From positions 1-64,000 of the forward strand of contig JAQTTV010000014.1 in the NCBI GenBank assembly GCA_028710565.1: a stretch of DNA of 64,000 nt, given 5' to 3'. Of this stretch, positions 14,597 through 23,532 are shown in pieces. How positions within the stretch are numbered: the stretch's first letter is position 1; each line of letters starts with the position of its first letter. A program made the position numbers and the translations under genes. The notes below the pieces were generated by a model that worked only from the letters and a program-made list of their open reading frames with translations, had not been told where the DNA came from and did no database searches. This DNA comes from Gallionella sp. (GTDB taxonomy: Bacteria > Pseudomonadota > Gammaproteobacteria > Burkholderiales > Gallionellaceae).

Positions 14597-17077
14597 TTAC
14601 TCCTCTGGGTTAGTAAAATAAGGGAGCAGCGGCTCTAGCAATGCTAGATCTGGTTCTTGTTCCGCCTCTTGGCATATCTGGAAATAGTTGTGAAGAAATG
14701 TTCCCATCCAGTTGGTAAATACCGCTGGGCGGCGGAAAAAATCTGCTTGCAAGGTGTATACCGCCTCATGCGTTGCCCGTAATGCCGCTTCGGTCTGCCC
14801 CTGTTCTTTTAGCATAGCTGCGAGCGTGTTGAGCAACATGGCTAACTCAGCCTGAAATACATCGGCGTGGAGAGCCGTCAGTGGACGATACAAGTCAACA
14901 GCCTCACACGCCGCAGCCAAAGCCGATTTGTTCTGTCCCAGTTCGCTAAGTGTGACGGCGAGAGTGTTGAGCGATTTTGCTAAATCAGCCCGAAACAAAT
15001 TTGAGCAGTTTGTCGCCAGTTGGCGATATAAATTTGCAGCCTCCCGCGCTGCTACAAAAGCATCTTCGTGCTGCCTCAGTTCGCGGTGCATGGCGGCGAG
15101 GTTGCTGAGCGACATCGCTAAATAAGATTGATATACATCAGGGTGGCGCGCCGCAAGTTGGCGACGAATCTCAACAGCCCTCTGGATCTCTGTTAAAGCG
15201 TCTTCGCGTCGCCCTAGTTCACTGAGGATGACGGCGCATGTATTATTCGATGTGGCTAAGTCAAACTGAAATACATCGGGGCGTTGCGCCGCCAGTTGAC
15301 GATACAAATCTACGCCCTCCCGCGCAGCAGCCAGAGCAGCAACGTGCTCTCCAAGTTTGCGGAGCCTGTTGGAGAGGTTATTGAGCGAACTCGCAAAATC
15401 AGGCAGAAAAACATCAGGATGTTGCACCGCCAGTTGACGACGAATCTCTATTGCCTCTCGAGCCGATTGCAATGCTGCTTCTCGCTGCCCCAGTTCACCG
15501 AGAATATTGGAGAGGTTGTTGAGCGATCTGGCTAAATTTGGCTGAAACACATCGGGGCGTTGCGCCGCGAGTGGACGATACAAGGCTGCCGATTGCCGTG
15601 CCGCAGTCAAAGCCGCTTCGGGCTTGCCCGCTTTGACAAGGGCGACGGACAAGTTATTGTAGCGATCCGCTTGGATGTGCGGCACTTGTTGCGGCAATTC
15701 CGACAGCCGTTGCACGACCTGTAAGTTGAAATCGCGCAAAGCCACGCTGTCGATAGGCAAGTTCGCATACAACCATTCCAGCGCGTCGGCATCGTGCTGA
15801 ATGCTTTGCAACACGGCTTGCAGCCAATTGAGCGGAGTGGTTTTGTGCGGGTAAAAGTCCTGCGCGCAACGAATCAGACTAGGCACGACCCGTTGCGGAT
15901 GACGCTGGTAGGCGCGCAAGATGGCGGCGTGGTCGCTGGGCTTTTTCCAAGTACGCAGCAACCACGCTTCGCCGATTAAATCAGGCAACAGCGGGGCAAT
16001 GCCGCCATCTTCACGCGGCATGGCGGCTTGCAAAAGTTCCGCCAGTTGCGCTGCATCGCCGCCGCTGTTTGAGTGACCCAGTGCCTGTTTTTCGGTCTTC
16101 GCGAAGTCGAGAAAATCCGCGTAATCCATGCCTTGCATCAACGTGACGCACGCCACCAGATGGAACAACAAGCGCGTGTCACCTAAGTGGTGCGCCAGTT
16201 GGACGAGACGGTTTTCTTCATGGCTGGCAATTAAACCCGCCAAATCCGTGCGGTTGAGGGTCAATACTTGCGCGCCGTGCTGGCGCATCCCCAGTGCCGC
16301 CATCATCAAATACAGCGGATCGCCGCCCCATGACAACGACATCAGTTGCGCCTGAAAATCGACCTGTGCTAAAAAATCCTTGACGGGATGATCTTCCAAC
16401 ATCGCCGCCAACAGTGCCAGCCTATCCTCGACTTGATACAAAGGCGCGAGGGACACGGGTTCGGGCGGGTCGAGCAAGGCGAGTTTGCTACTGGCAGCAT
16501 AACCTCCAGAGGCAAAAACCTGTTGCCACCAGCCTGATTCCGTGGAGGCATGACGTTCCAACAGCAAGATGCGCAAAGGGTGAGGATAGTCAGTGCGGTC
16601 GGCGAGTGCTTCTAGCAGTGTGGCGAGTAGTGGGGCTTGCGCGGCGGCGTAGTCGATGACCAGCAAGGTGGGTTTTTGCCATCCCCAAGCACTGAAATTT
16701 TGCAAAGCCATCAAGCGCGCCAGCTCTTTGTGTGTGACGAAGCCCGCTTGCCAGCCGCTTGCCCGTTCGCACAATTCCAGCGCGAGACGGGTTTTGCCAC
16801 AGCCCCCACCGCCGATCAATACCCGACATAACAGCGAACGCTCGTCCTGCAAAAAAGCCTGCAAACTCGCCAACTCCGCCGCCCGCCCCAACAACGGCGA
16901 ATAGCAGCTATAGGGCGATAACTTATCCAGATCCAGTAACTTATCCAGTTTGCTATTGCGCTTGTGCCGCGAGTAATAGCAAGTGATTTCCAACTTGGGC
17001 AACAAACCAATGGCGACGTGATTATCGTCGCCTGCGATATGTACCGAGATGTTGCCGTTACCTTGAATCTGCGCCAT
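14597..17077 (-). CDS. STAND/NLR-like NTPase with N-terminal amyloid-like motif and TPR array
   Basis: This predicted sensor of 826 residues starts at ATG 17077 (GGAG six bases upstream); the longer frame to 17203 has no support. Residues 4-23 read IQGNGNISVHIAGDDNHVAI, with two G-x-x-N units ten residues apart as in the neighbouring small protein. The STAND NTPase module follows: Walker A GGGGCGKT at 89-96, Walker B LLVIDYA at about 138-144, and a winged-helix-like region. From about 460 to 785 lie seven TPR units of about 46 residues, each resembling DVFQ..LA.SLNNL...L.ELGQ..AAL..AREA. The layout (motif - NTPase - superstructure repeats) matches NLR-type immune receptors. The ligand sensed by the TPRs is unknown. 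Stop TAA overlaps the start of the downstream effector gene. Confidence 0.85.
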   Translation of the reverse strand: MAQIQGNGNISVHIAGDDNHVAIGLLPKLEITCYYSRHKRNSKLDKLLDLDKLSPYSCYSPLLGRAAELASLQAFLQDERSLLCRVLIGGGGCGKTRLALELCERASGWQAGFVTHKELARLMALQNFSAWGWQKPTLLVIDYAAAQAPLLATLLEALADRTDYPHPLRILLLERHASTESGWWQQVFASGGYAASSKLALLDPPEPVSLAPLYQVEDRLALLAAMLEDHPVKDFLAQVDFQAQLMSLSWGGDPLYLMMAALGMRQHGAQVLTLNRTDLAGLIASHEENRLVQLAHHLGDTRLLFHLVACVTLMQGMDYADFLDFAKTEKQALGHSNSGGDAAQLAELLQAAMPREDGGIAPLLPDLIGEAWLLRTWKKPSDHAAILRAYQRHPQRVVPSLIRCAQDFYPHKTTPLNWLQAVLQSIQHDADALEWLYANLPIDSVALRDFNLQVVQRLSELPQQVPHIQADRYNNLSVALVKAGKPEAALTAARQSAALYRPLAAQRPDVFQPNLARSLNNLSNILGELGQREAALQSAREAIEIRRQLAVQHPDVFLPDFASSLNNLSNRLRKLGEHVAALAAAREGVDLYRQLAAQRPDVFQFDLATSNNTCAVILSELGRREDALTEIQRAVEIRRQLAARHPDVYQSYLAMSLSNLAAMHRELRQHEDAFVAAREAANLYRQLATNCSNLFRADLAKSLNTLAVTLSELGQNKSALAAACEAVDLYRPLTALHADVFQAELAMLLNTLAAMLKEQGQTEAALRATHEAVYTLQADFFRRPAVFTNWMGTFLHNYFQICQEAEQEPDLALLEPLLPYFTNPEE

Positions 17078-17390
17078 GTCGCGCTCCGAGGGAGGATGGA
17101 AATAGAAGCGGATTGTCGCACAGATTCTGGGGGGTAAATAATTGGAATAACGCTTTGTCTGCGGGGCAGAACGGGGCGACGTGCAGCATAAGCCACAGCA
17201 CAACCCAGATGGGCACGTCGATGGACTTCGTCACATCTGTCAGTTTCAAGACAAAATATCCGCCAAAATATTATCAATCCCGCTTTTTCCACCCTTTCTG
17301 CTTTGAAGATTGCGCTATCTGTGGCATCCTTCGCCCCTCAAATTTTCGCCAGATTTACTTTATTTTTTGCGGTTTTACAGAAAGAAAACA
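17078..17390. other. divergent intergenic region between STAND gene and nitronate monooxygenase gene
   Basis: These 313 bases separate two divergently transcribed genes and must hold both promoters. The half near 17391 is T-rich (TTTACTTTATTTTTTGCGG). No RNA gene, repeat-family member or convincing ORF was found; the reading frames crossing it have no ribosome sites or recognisable sequence. Confidence 0.5.
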
Positions 17391-18647
17391 ATGAAACGTG
17401 TTGATGATTTTCGCTTGCGCTTTGGTAAGCAAGAACTTGTGCCGATTATGATTGGTGGCATGGGGGTGGATATTTCCACGTCCCAATTGGCGTTGGAAGC
17501 GGCGCGCTTAGGCGGCATAGGACATATTTCTGACGCGATGTTGCCGACCGCGACGGATCGTCATTACAACACCAAGTTCGTGAGTCAAAAACAAAAACAA
17601 TACAAATACAACATCAACAGCAACGATAAGTCATTGGTTAAATTCGATTTAGAGCAAGTTGCGGAAGCCTCCCGTATTCACGTTTCGCACACCATGAACG
17701 CCAAAAAAGGCGATGGTATGGTGTTTATCAACTGCATGGAAAAACTGACCATGAATGCGCCACGCGAGACATTGCGCGTGCGGATGCGTGCAGCCATGGA
17801 CGCGGGGATTGATGGTATTACCTTGGCAGCGGGTTTGCATTTGGGTTCATTCGCGCTGATCGAAGACCATCCCCGTTTCCGCGATGTGAAGTTGGGCATC
17901 ATTGTTTCATCGGTACGTGCTCTGCAATTATTCTTGCGCAAAACCGCTCGCAGCAACCGTCAATTAGACTACATCGTGGTGGAAGGTCCTTTAGCGGGAG
18001 GGCATTTAGGCTTTGGCTTAGATTGGGCAAAATATGATTTGCGCACCATCACCAACGAAGTGCTTGCCTACCTCAAAGCTGAAAACCTTGATATTCCAGT
18101 GATTCCAGCAGGCGGGATTTTCACAGGGAGCGATGCGGTTAGCTTTTTGGAAGAAGGTTCGGCGGCCGTGCAAGTGGCGACGCGTTTCACCGTGTCAAAA
18201 GAATGCGGCATTCCCCCCAAAGTACAACAAGAATACTTCCGTGCCAGCGAAGACGATATGGAAGTCAATCAACTGTCGCCCACGGGTTATCCGATGCGCA
18301 TGATTAAGGGGTGTCCTGCCACCCATTCTGGCATCCGCCCGAATTGCGAAGCGTTTGGCTATGTGCTGGATGCCAATGGTCAGTGCTCTTACATTGACGC
18401 TTATAATCGCGAATTGGCAATCGCCACTGACCCGAAAAAGATGATCGTCAAAGACAAAATGTGTTTGTGTACCCACATGCGCAACTATGACTGCTGGACC
18501 TGCGGACACTATGCCTATCGCCTCAAAGATACCTCGCATAAGCTCGCAGATGGCTCTTATCAAATCTTGACCGCCGAGCATATTTTCAAGGATTACCAAT
18601 TCAGCATCAATAACGAAATTGCCTTGCCAGAAAAAATTGAAGGATAA
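17391..18647 (+). CDS. nitronate monooxygenase family flavoprotein
   Basis: This 418-residue TIM-barrel FMN enzyme of the 2-nitropropane dioxygenase/nitronate monooxygenase family oxidises alkyl nitronates in characterised members. Motifs include PIMIGGMGVDIS at the N-terminus, VEGPLAGGHLGFG at about residue 200, and the phosphate-binding 'IPAGGIFTGSDAVSFLEEGSAAVQVATRF' region split over two strands. The C-terminal 100 residues are Cys-rich (CLCTHMRNYDCWTCGHY), which suggests a metal or Fe-S site absent from the minimal enzyme. The ATG at 17391 is chosen because conserved sequence starts there. The true substrate may not be a nitronate; some relatives act in lipid metabolism, and acyl-CoA genes follow. 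Confidence 0.85.
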   Translation: MKRVDDFRLRFGKQELVPIMIGGMGVDISTSQLALEAARLGGIGHISDAMLPTATDRHYNTKFVSQKQKQYKYNINSNDKSLVKFDLEQVAEASRIHVSHTMNAKKGDGMVFINCMEKLTMNAPRETLRVRMRAAMDAGIDGITLAAGLHLGSFALIEDHPRFRDVKLGIIVSSVRALQLFLRKTARSNRQLDYIVVEGPLAGGHLGFGLDWAKYDLRTITNEVLAYLKAENLDIPVIPAGGIFTGSDAVSFLEEGSAAVQVATRFTVSKECGIPPKVQQEYFRASEDDMEVNQLSPTGYPMRMIKGCPATHSGIRPNCEAFGYVLDANGQCSYIDAYNRELAIATDPKKMIVKDKMCLCTHMRNYDCWTCGHYAYRLKDTSHKLADGSYQILTAEHIFKDYQFSINNEIALPEKIEG

Positions 18648-18705
18648 GTTTTTCTGGATGCGATATGTTTGTTTGGTGTTTCCCCACTTTGTGATGCAAC
18701 GATCT

Positions 18706-18728
18706 CTCACCCATATTTGGGTGAGTTT
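18706..18728 (+). terminator. probable hairpin terminator after the nitronate monooxygenase gene
   Basis: CTCACCCA (18706-18713) pairs perfectly with TGGGTGAG (18718-18725) over a four-base loop and is followed by TTTCGTC. The T-run is short, so termination may be partial. Confidence 0.45.
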
Positions 18729-18808
18729 CGTCGCGTCAATAGATTTAAAGCGTGTATGCTTGACCTTGTGGTGAGAAGTGAATGGATAAATTATCAAGGA
18801 GATAAATA

Positions 18809-20338
18809 ATGACAATTTTGATGATTATCGTTGCGCTGTTGATATTTGTAACATTGGCATTTTTTCGCGCCTCGGTTGCCAGTTGGGCCTTGGCGATGTT
18901 GTTGGCAGTGTTTTTTATATTTGTCCAATCACGTATTTCCGATGACATGCTAATGATGATAGGTGGCGGGGTAGGGGCATTTTTTGTAGTGTTACTGCTT
19001 CCTGCGTTACGCCGCAAGCTGATTAGCACGCCTTTGTTGAATCACATCCGTCGGTTGCTGCCAGATAGTTTGGATACTGAATTGCCCAATACCCGCAAAG
19101 ATACATGGGAACAGGCATTGTTTAACGGTCAGCCCGATTGGAACGCATGGTTAGCACTCCCTAAGGCCAGTTTGACTCCTGCTGAGCGAAGCTTTCTTAA
19201 TCAAGAAGTGGAGCAACTTTGCGCGCTTCAAGTGGCAGGAGAAGTGCTAACGCCTAAAGCACAGGATTTTTTAGAATCCAATGGTTTCCTCTCATTAGGC
19301 GTGGCGACAGAGGCGGGGGGATTGGGATTCTCGGTGTATGCTCAGTCTCAAATTGTCAGCAAAATAGTCGCGATACATCGTGATGTTGCCACGATGCTGG
19401 TGGATCAATCTGACTTGTTGCGCGCCGCTGCTTATGTCGGGCAGATGAAGCACGCGATAGAGACCACGTTTCAGCATATTCAGCAAGCCGAACCTATCGG
19501 TCGTGAGCGTCAATTAGCCCATCTGGCGGCACAGGGGTATTTGATTGACTCTGCGCAACAAATCACTGCCTTGGCACAGGATCAAGGTGCTGCATCTAAT
19601 GTTATGCTGGCAATTATGCGTTTTTACGCCAGCGCGCGCGCGCGCGATGCTTTGCATGATGCCATCGACATTCAACATGAAGATGCGGATTTGAACACGA
19701 TCCTGGTCGCCAGTCTGCCGTCCCAAATTCGGAGTGGGCAGATTTTTGCGCAAGGGGTGCTCGCGGCGCATGTCTATGCCGCCAAGGAATTGAGTGCCGC
19801 ACAACACCAAAATAGCTACTTAGCCCAGCTTAAATTCGATGCCGCTTTTCGGGAGCATGTGCGCTTTGTGTTAAGTCATGCGGCACGCAGTTGGGTATTT
19901 GGTTTGACAGGGGGATTTGGCATGATCGTCCCTGGTGGCATACAGACTACCCGCTATTACCAACGATTAACCCGATTTTCAGCGGCATTTGCTTTGTGTA
20001 CCGATGCCACACTGGCGGTAGCGGGGCGCACGGCTAAACAACATGAAGCATTGTTTGCCCGACTAGGTGAAGTGTTTGGTTTGCTGTATCTATGCGCCGC
20101 CACCTTGAAACGCTTTGAAGACGACAATCGTCCAAAAGAAGACTTGCCTAAGCTGGAATGGGCCATTCAGCATGCGTTATACCAAATTCAGCAAACCTTG
20201 CTGGATTTATTGCAAAACATGCCGAATGGCTTGGTACGCATGATGTTGAGGGGCTTGGTTTTTCCTTTGGGCGCAAGGCTAACGCCACCGTTAGATACGT
20301 TAGGCAAAAAGGTATTGCAATCATATCGCGTTGAATAA
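18809..20338 (+). CDS. FadE-derived membrane protein lacking the acyl-CoA dehydrogenase core
   Basis: 509 residues, against about 814 for E. coli FadE. The N-terminus has two or three membrane helices, followed by a FadE-like stretch (LPALRRKLISTPLL, NGQPDWNAWLALPKASLTPAERSFL, GGLGFSVYAQSQIVSKI). The next FadE-like block corresponds to the C-terminal helical domain (GFGMIVPGGIQTTRYYQRLTRFSAA, LKRFEDDNRPKEDLP, ALYQIQQTLLDLLQNMPNGL). The central beta-barrel domain, the FAD/acyl-CoA contacts and the catalytic-glutamate segment are missing, as is the far C-terminus. The frame is uninterrupted, the ribosome site (AAGGAG) is good, and the stop lies next to the acyl-CoA synthetase start. It is therefore expressed in principle but should not dehydrogenate; a structural or regulatory role in fatty acid uptake is possible (inference). 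Confidence 0.75.
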   Translation: MTILMIIVALLIFVTLAFFRASVASWALAMLLAVFFIFVQSRISDDMLMMIGGGVGAFFVVLLLPALRRKLISTPLLNHIRRLLPDSLDTELPNTRKDTWEQALFNGQPDWNAWLALPKASLTPAERSFLNQEVEQLCALQVAGEVLTPKAQDFLESNGFLSLGVATEAGGLGFSVYAQSQIVSKIVAIHRDVATMLVDQSDLLRAAAYVGQMKHAIETTFQHIQQAEPIGRERQLAHLAAQGYLIDSAQQITALAQDQGAASNVMLAIMRFYASARARDALHDAIDIQHEDADLNTILVASLPSQIRSGQIFAQGVLAAHVYAAKELSAAQHQNSYLAQLKFDAAFREHVRFVLSHAARSWVFGLTGGFGMIVPGGIQTTRYYQRLTRFSAAFALCTDATLAVAGRTAKQHEALFARLGEVFGLLYLCAATLKRFEDDNRPKEDLPKLEWAIQHALYQIQQTLLDLLQNMPNGLVRMMLRGLVFPLGARLTPPLDTLGKKVLQSYRVE

Positions 20339-20342
20339 CCCC

Positions 20343-22136
20343 ATGACAGATCAAGATATTATTTCGCCTGCTCAAGCACAGACTTTGCATGGCTTGTTTT
20401 TGGAGCGCGTGCGTCGTTCGCCCGACAAAGTCGCTTATCGACATTTTGTGCATCACGCATGGCATGACATAACGTGGCGCGAGATGTCATTGGAAGTTGG
20501 GCGTTGGCAGGCAGCGTTGTCCCAATTGGGCTTGCAGTCAGGTGACCGCGTGGCGATTATGTTGCGCAATTGCCCGCAGTGGATCGTGTTCGATCAAGCT
20601 GCATTATCATTGGGCTTGGTGGTCGTGCCGCTTTATACGGTGGATAGGCCTGGTAATGTCGCCATGATGTTGCAAGATTCGGGCGCGAAAGTGCTGTTGT
20701 TTGAATCGGCTGAGCAATGGCAAGCCTTGCGCACGGTAAGCGATCAGCTCAATGATATCGAGTGCTTTATTAGTTTGCACGCTTTGCACAATCATCACGA
20801 ACCCCGTTTGCAATCTGCTCAAGCTTTGCTACCCGTGGCCGCGCCGCTGATGCCCTATACATTTTGCAAAACCCACACCTTAGCGACCATTATTTATACC
20901 TCAGGTACGACTGGTAAGCCCAAGGGCGTGATGTTAAGTCATGCCAATCTGTTGGCGAACGCTCATGCAACGCTGGGTGTATTTCCAGTACGCACGGATG
21001 ATGTGTTCCTGTCATTTTTGCCGTTGTCGCATGCGCTAGAGCGCACGCTGGGCTATTATTTGACTGTGATGGCTGGGGCGGAGGTGGCGTTTGCCCGTTC
21101 AATCCCGCAGTTGCCAGAAGATTTACAAACCATACGCCCCACTTTGCTTATTTCTGTTCCACGGGTTTACGAACGCATCTTAACCACGATTAGCCATAAA
21201 TTAGCGGCATCAAGTGGTGTTGCACGCGCCTTGTTCCAGCTCACCGTCGCGGTAGGCTGGGCACGTTTTGAGTATCAGCAAGGGCGTGGCGCATGGCAAG
21301 TAAGATTAGCCTTGTGGAAAATATTGGATAGGCTGGTTGCCCGAAAAGTGTTGCTGCGACTAGGGGGGCGCTTACGTGCGGCATTCAGCGGTGGTGCAGC
21401 ATTGTCACCCGATATTTCTCGAGTCTTGATTGGTTTAGGCTTGCCCATTGTGCAAGGCTATGGACTCACCGAAACCAGTCCCGTAGCTACCGCTAATCGC
21501 CTCGATAACAACATTCCCAATTCTGTTGGCAAGCCAATACAAGATGTTCAAGTGAGATTGGATCAACAGAGTGTGCTGTGGGTGAAAGGCGTAAATGTGA
21601 TGCAAGGATACTGGCAAAATCCTGAAGCCACGCGTGCTGTGTTGGATGCGGACGGCTGGCTGAATACGGGTGATATTGCCAGTATTCATCACACGGGGCA
21701 TATCCAAATCACGGGACGGGTCAAAGAAATTATCGTGATGTCCAATGGCGAAAAGATCTCCCCCTGCGATATGGAAATGGCGATTTCCCAAGACCCACTG
21801 TTTGAACAAGTAATGATTTACGGTGAGGGGCAGCCTTATTTGATTGCCATCGTCGTACTCAATCTCAACGCGTGGCTGGATTTCGCGCACGAAATCGGTG
21901 TACGCCCAGATATGGTCGAAGCGTTTACCGATAGTCGGGTGCAAGGGAAAATTTTGAAGCGTATTTCGTTAAGTCTCAATAACTTTCCGAGCTACGCCTA
22001 TATTCGCCGCGTATTGTTGCTGCAAGAGTCATGGAGTGTCGAAAATGGCTTTCTAACCCCCACCCTTAAGCTGAAGCGTGATCTCGTGATCCAGCACTAT
22101 GCGGTGCAAATTCAGAAGCTTTACGAAAGACATTAA
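20343..22136 (+). CDS. long-chain acyl-CoA synthetase (AMP-forming)
   Basis: This ANL-superfamily ligase of 597 residues activates fatty acids to acyl-CoA via acyl-AMP. P-loop IIYTSGTTGKPKGVMLSH is at about residue 185, the adenine motif QGYGLTETSPV at about 375, and the hinge WLNTGDIASIHHTGHIQITGR with VKEIIVMSNGEKISP in the C-terminal lid domain. The lid is similar to the plant AAE15/bacterial FadD15-type group, and the protein has the usual length. ATG at 20343 is preferred over the TTG at 20331 that overlaps the previous gene; no strong ribosome site is seen. Directly downstream of the FadE-derived gene, so the two are probably co-transcribed and act on the same lipids. Confidence 0.93.
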   Translation: MTDQDIISPAQAQTLHGLFLERVRRSPDKVAYRHFVHHAWHDITWREMSLEVGRWQAALSQLGLQSGDRVAIMLRNCPQWIVFDQAALSLGLVVVPLYTVDRPGNVAMMLQDSGAKVLLFESAEQWQALRTVSDQLNDIECFISLHALHNHHEPRLQSAQALLPVAAPLMPYTFCKTHTLATIIYTSGTTGKPKGVMLSHANLLANAHATLGVFPVRTDDVFLSFLPLSHALERTLGYYLTVMAGAEVAFARSIPQLPEDLQTIRPTLLISVPRVYERILTTISHKLAASSGVARALFQLTVAVGWARFEYQQGRGAWQVRLALWKILDRLVARKVLLRLGGRLRAAFSGGAALSPDISRVLIGLGLPIVQGYGLTETSPVATANRLDNNIPNSVGKPIQDVQVRLDQQSVLWVKGVNVMQGYWQNPEATRAVLDADGWLNTGDIASIHHTGHIQITGRVKEIIVMSNGEKISPCDMEMAISQDPLFEQVMIYGEGQPYLIAIVVLNLNAWLDFAHEIGVRPDMVEAFTDSRVQGKILKRISLSLNNFPSYAYIRRVLLLQESWSVENGFLTPTLKLKRDLVIQHYAVQIQKLYERH

Positions 22137-22162
22137 AAATCGTTCGAGATCATGAACGATTT
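22137..22162 (+). terminator. perfect inverted repeat after the acyl-CoA synthetase gene
   Basis: AAATCGTTC (22137-22145) pairs with GAACGATTT (22154-22162) over an eight-base loop, starting at the stop codon. There is no T-tract beyond it, so it may be an mRNA-stabilising hairpin instead of a terminator. Confidence 0.4.
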
Positions 22163-22231
22163 ACTGGTAAATTACACTGCTTCACCTATAATCCAAATGC
22201 TTTTTATAAAAATATAAACTCAGGGGTATTT

Positions 22232-23518
22232 ATGCTTACACTCAAAAAAATAACGTGCTGTACGTACTTGGCTTTACTGGCGGCAACCACGGGTACGACA
22301 CAGGCTGCCGAATTTGCATTGTCAGGATATGGCACGATAGGTTTTGCCAAATCTGACCAGAATGTCGCGTATCAACGTCATATTAGTTCGGCGGGTGGCT
22401 TTAGACGTGACACGGTGTTTGGTGCGCAACTCAATACGCAATTTAACAACGAATGGAGTGCGACGGTCCAAGCCAAGCTCGCGTCCTCACCCACGGTGGA
22501 TCACGCTTTAAAAGCGGCAGTGTCGTGGGCGTTTGTGTCTTATCGCCCCACAGATGATCTACTGTTTCGAGTCGGTAAACTGCGCATTCCATTTTATTTA
22601 AACTCGGAAAGTGCGGATGTTGGCACCACGTTTGCCAATGCGCGTTTACCGATTGAAGTGTACGGCACCGCCGCGACCACCGATTTTGAAGGGGCTTCAT
22701 TTGCCAAGACTTGGGCGATAAATGAAAACGAATTGACCTTGGATGGATATTGGGGCAAGGCAAACGCACCTTGGCGCCTTTATGCCCGTGATCCCAATAA
22801 TATATTCGCCCCAACGAGTGCGGCGGGCGAGTTTTTTTTGCCATTGACGATAGAATCTAAAGGGCTGCGACTCAACTTACAGCAGGGTGAAAATACCTTT
22901 TTGGCGGGGATACATTATGCAGATACCAAACATCGCCATGGTCAATCGCTGGGGTCATCAACCTTAATTCCAGCTCCATGCGCACCTATCAATCTACCCC
23001 CTGCGGCTATCGGCAACTACTACTGCCCTGCTGCGGACAATTTGTTTAAAATTAGTAGCACAACCGTTAATTTCGGCATGAGTGTGGATTTAGGTAATGG
23101 CTTCCGCACCATTGATGAGTATGTGAGACGTAAAAATTTTGGCACAGAACTCAGTCCTGACAGCAGCAGTTATTACCTGATGCTATTGAAAGAGTTCGAG
23201 CAATGGACACCCTATCTAAGCTATGCCAAAACTGAAACTAAAAACCGTGCTTTATATCAAGCAGTCAATAGCGCAACCACCCTCATACCTGCCGTAAATA
23301 GTGTTCAGCGCATGATAGCGGATGCGATGGTGGTCTATGACCAACAAACCTGGGCGGTGGGTACCTCTTACGCCCTGGATCACAGCAGCAAAATCAAAGC
23401 AGAATGGTCCGTGGTCAAAACAGGGGTGGGTTCTAGCTTTGTTGATGCGCAGCCTGGCGGGCAGTCTAGCAATAAGCGTATCAATGTGATGTCTGTCTCT
23501 TATAACTTTATATTTTAA
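22232..23518 (+). CDS. outer-membrane porin-like protein
   Basis: A 428-residue protein with a signal peptide (MLTLKKITCCTYLALLAATT, cleavage near TQAAE). Short amphipathic beta strands run throughout, and the C-terminus ends in Phe (SVSYNFIF), the BAM recognition signal of outer-membrane beta barrels. The region 'LLFRVGKLRIPFYLNSESADVG' resembles strands of phosphate-selective (OprO/OprP-like) or related porins, and two Cys in a loop near 250 may form a disulfide. The next gene encodes a phosphate-binding-like protein, so anion uptake is plausible. The substrate is not established. The ribosome site is CAGGGG before the ATG. Confidence 0.8.
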   Translation: MLTLKKITCCTYLALLAATTGTTQAAEFALSGYGTIGFAKSDQNVAYQRHISSAGGFRRDTVFGAQLNTQFNNEWSATVQAKLASSPTVDHALKAAVSWAFVSYRPTDDLLFRVGKLRIPFYLNSESADVGTTFANARLPIEVYGTAATTDFEGASFAKTWAINENELTLDGYWGKANAPWRLYARDPNNIFAPTSAAGEFFLPLTIESKGLRLNLQQGENTFLAGIHYADTKHRHGQSLGSSTLIPAPCAPINLPPAAIGNYYCPAADNLFKISSTTVNFGMSVDLGNGFRTIDEYVRRKNFGTELSPDSSSYYLMLLKEFEQWTPYLSYAKTETKNRALYQAVNSATTLIPAVNSVQRMIADAMVVYDQQTWAVGTSYALDHSSKIKAEWSVVKTGVGSSFVDAQPGGQSSNKRINVMSVSYNFIF

Positions 23519-23532
23519 AGGGAGAAGACCAG

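Noticed and set aside
16816..17292. 158-codon minus-strand frame over the N-terminal part of the STAND gene
   Set aside because: It is another frame of the same strand as the STAND gene; the Walker A-containing frame is the real one.
18195..18815. 206-codon minus-strand frame over the end of the nitronate monooxygenase gene
   Set aside because: Shadow frame extending into a non-coding gap; no ribosome site or recognisable sequence.
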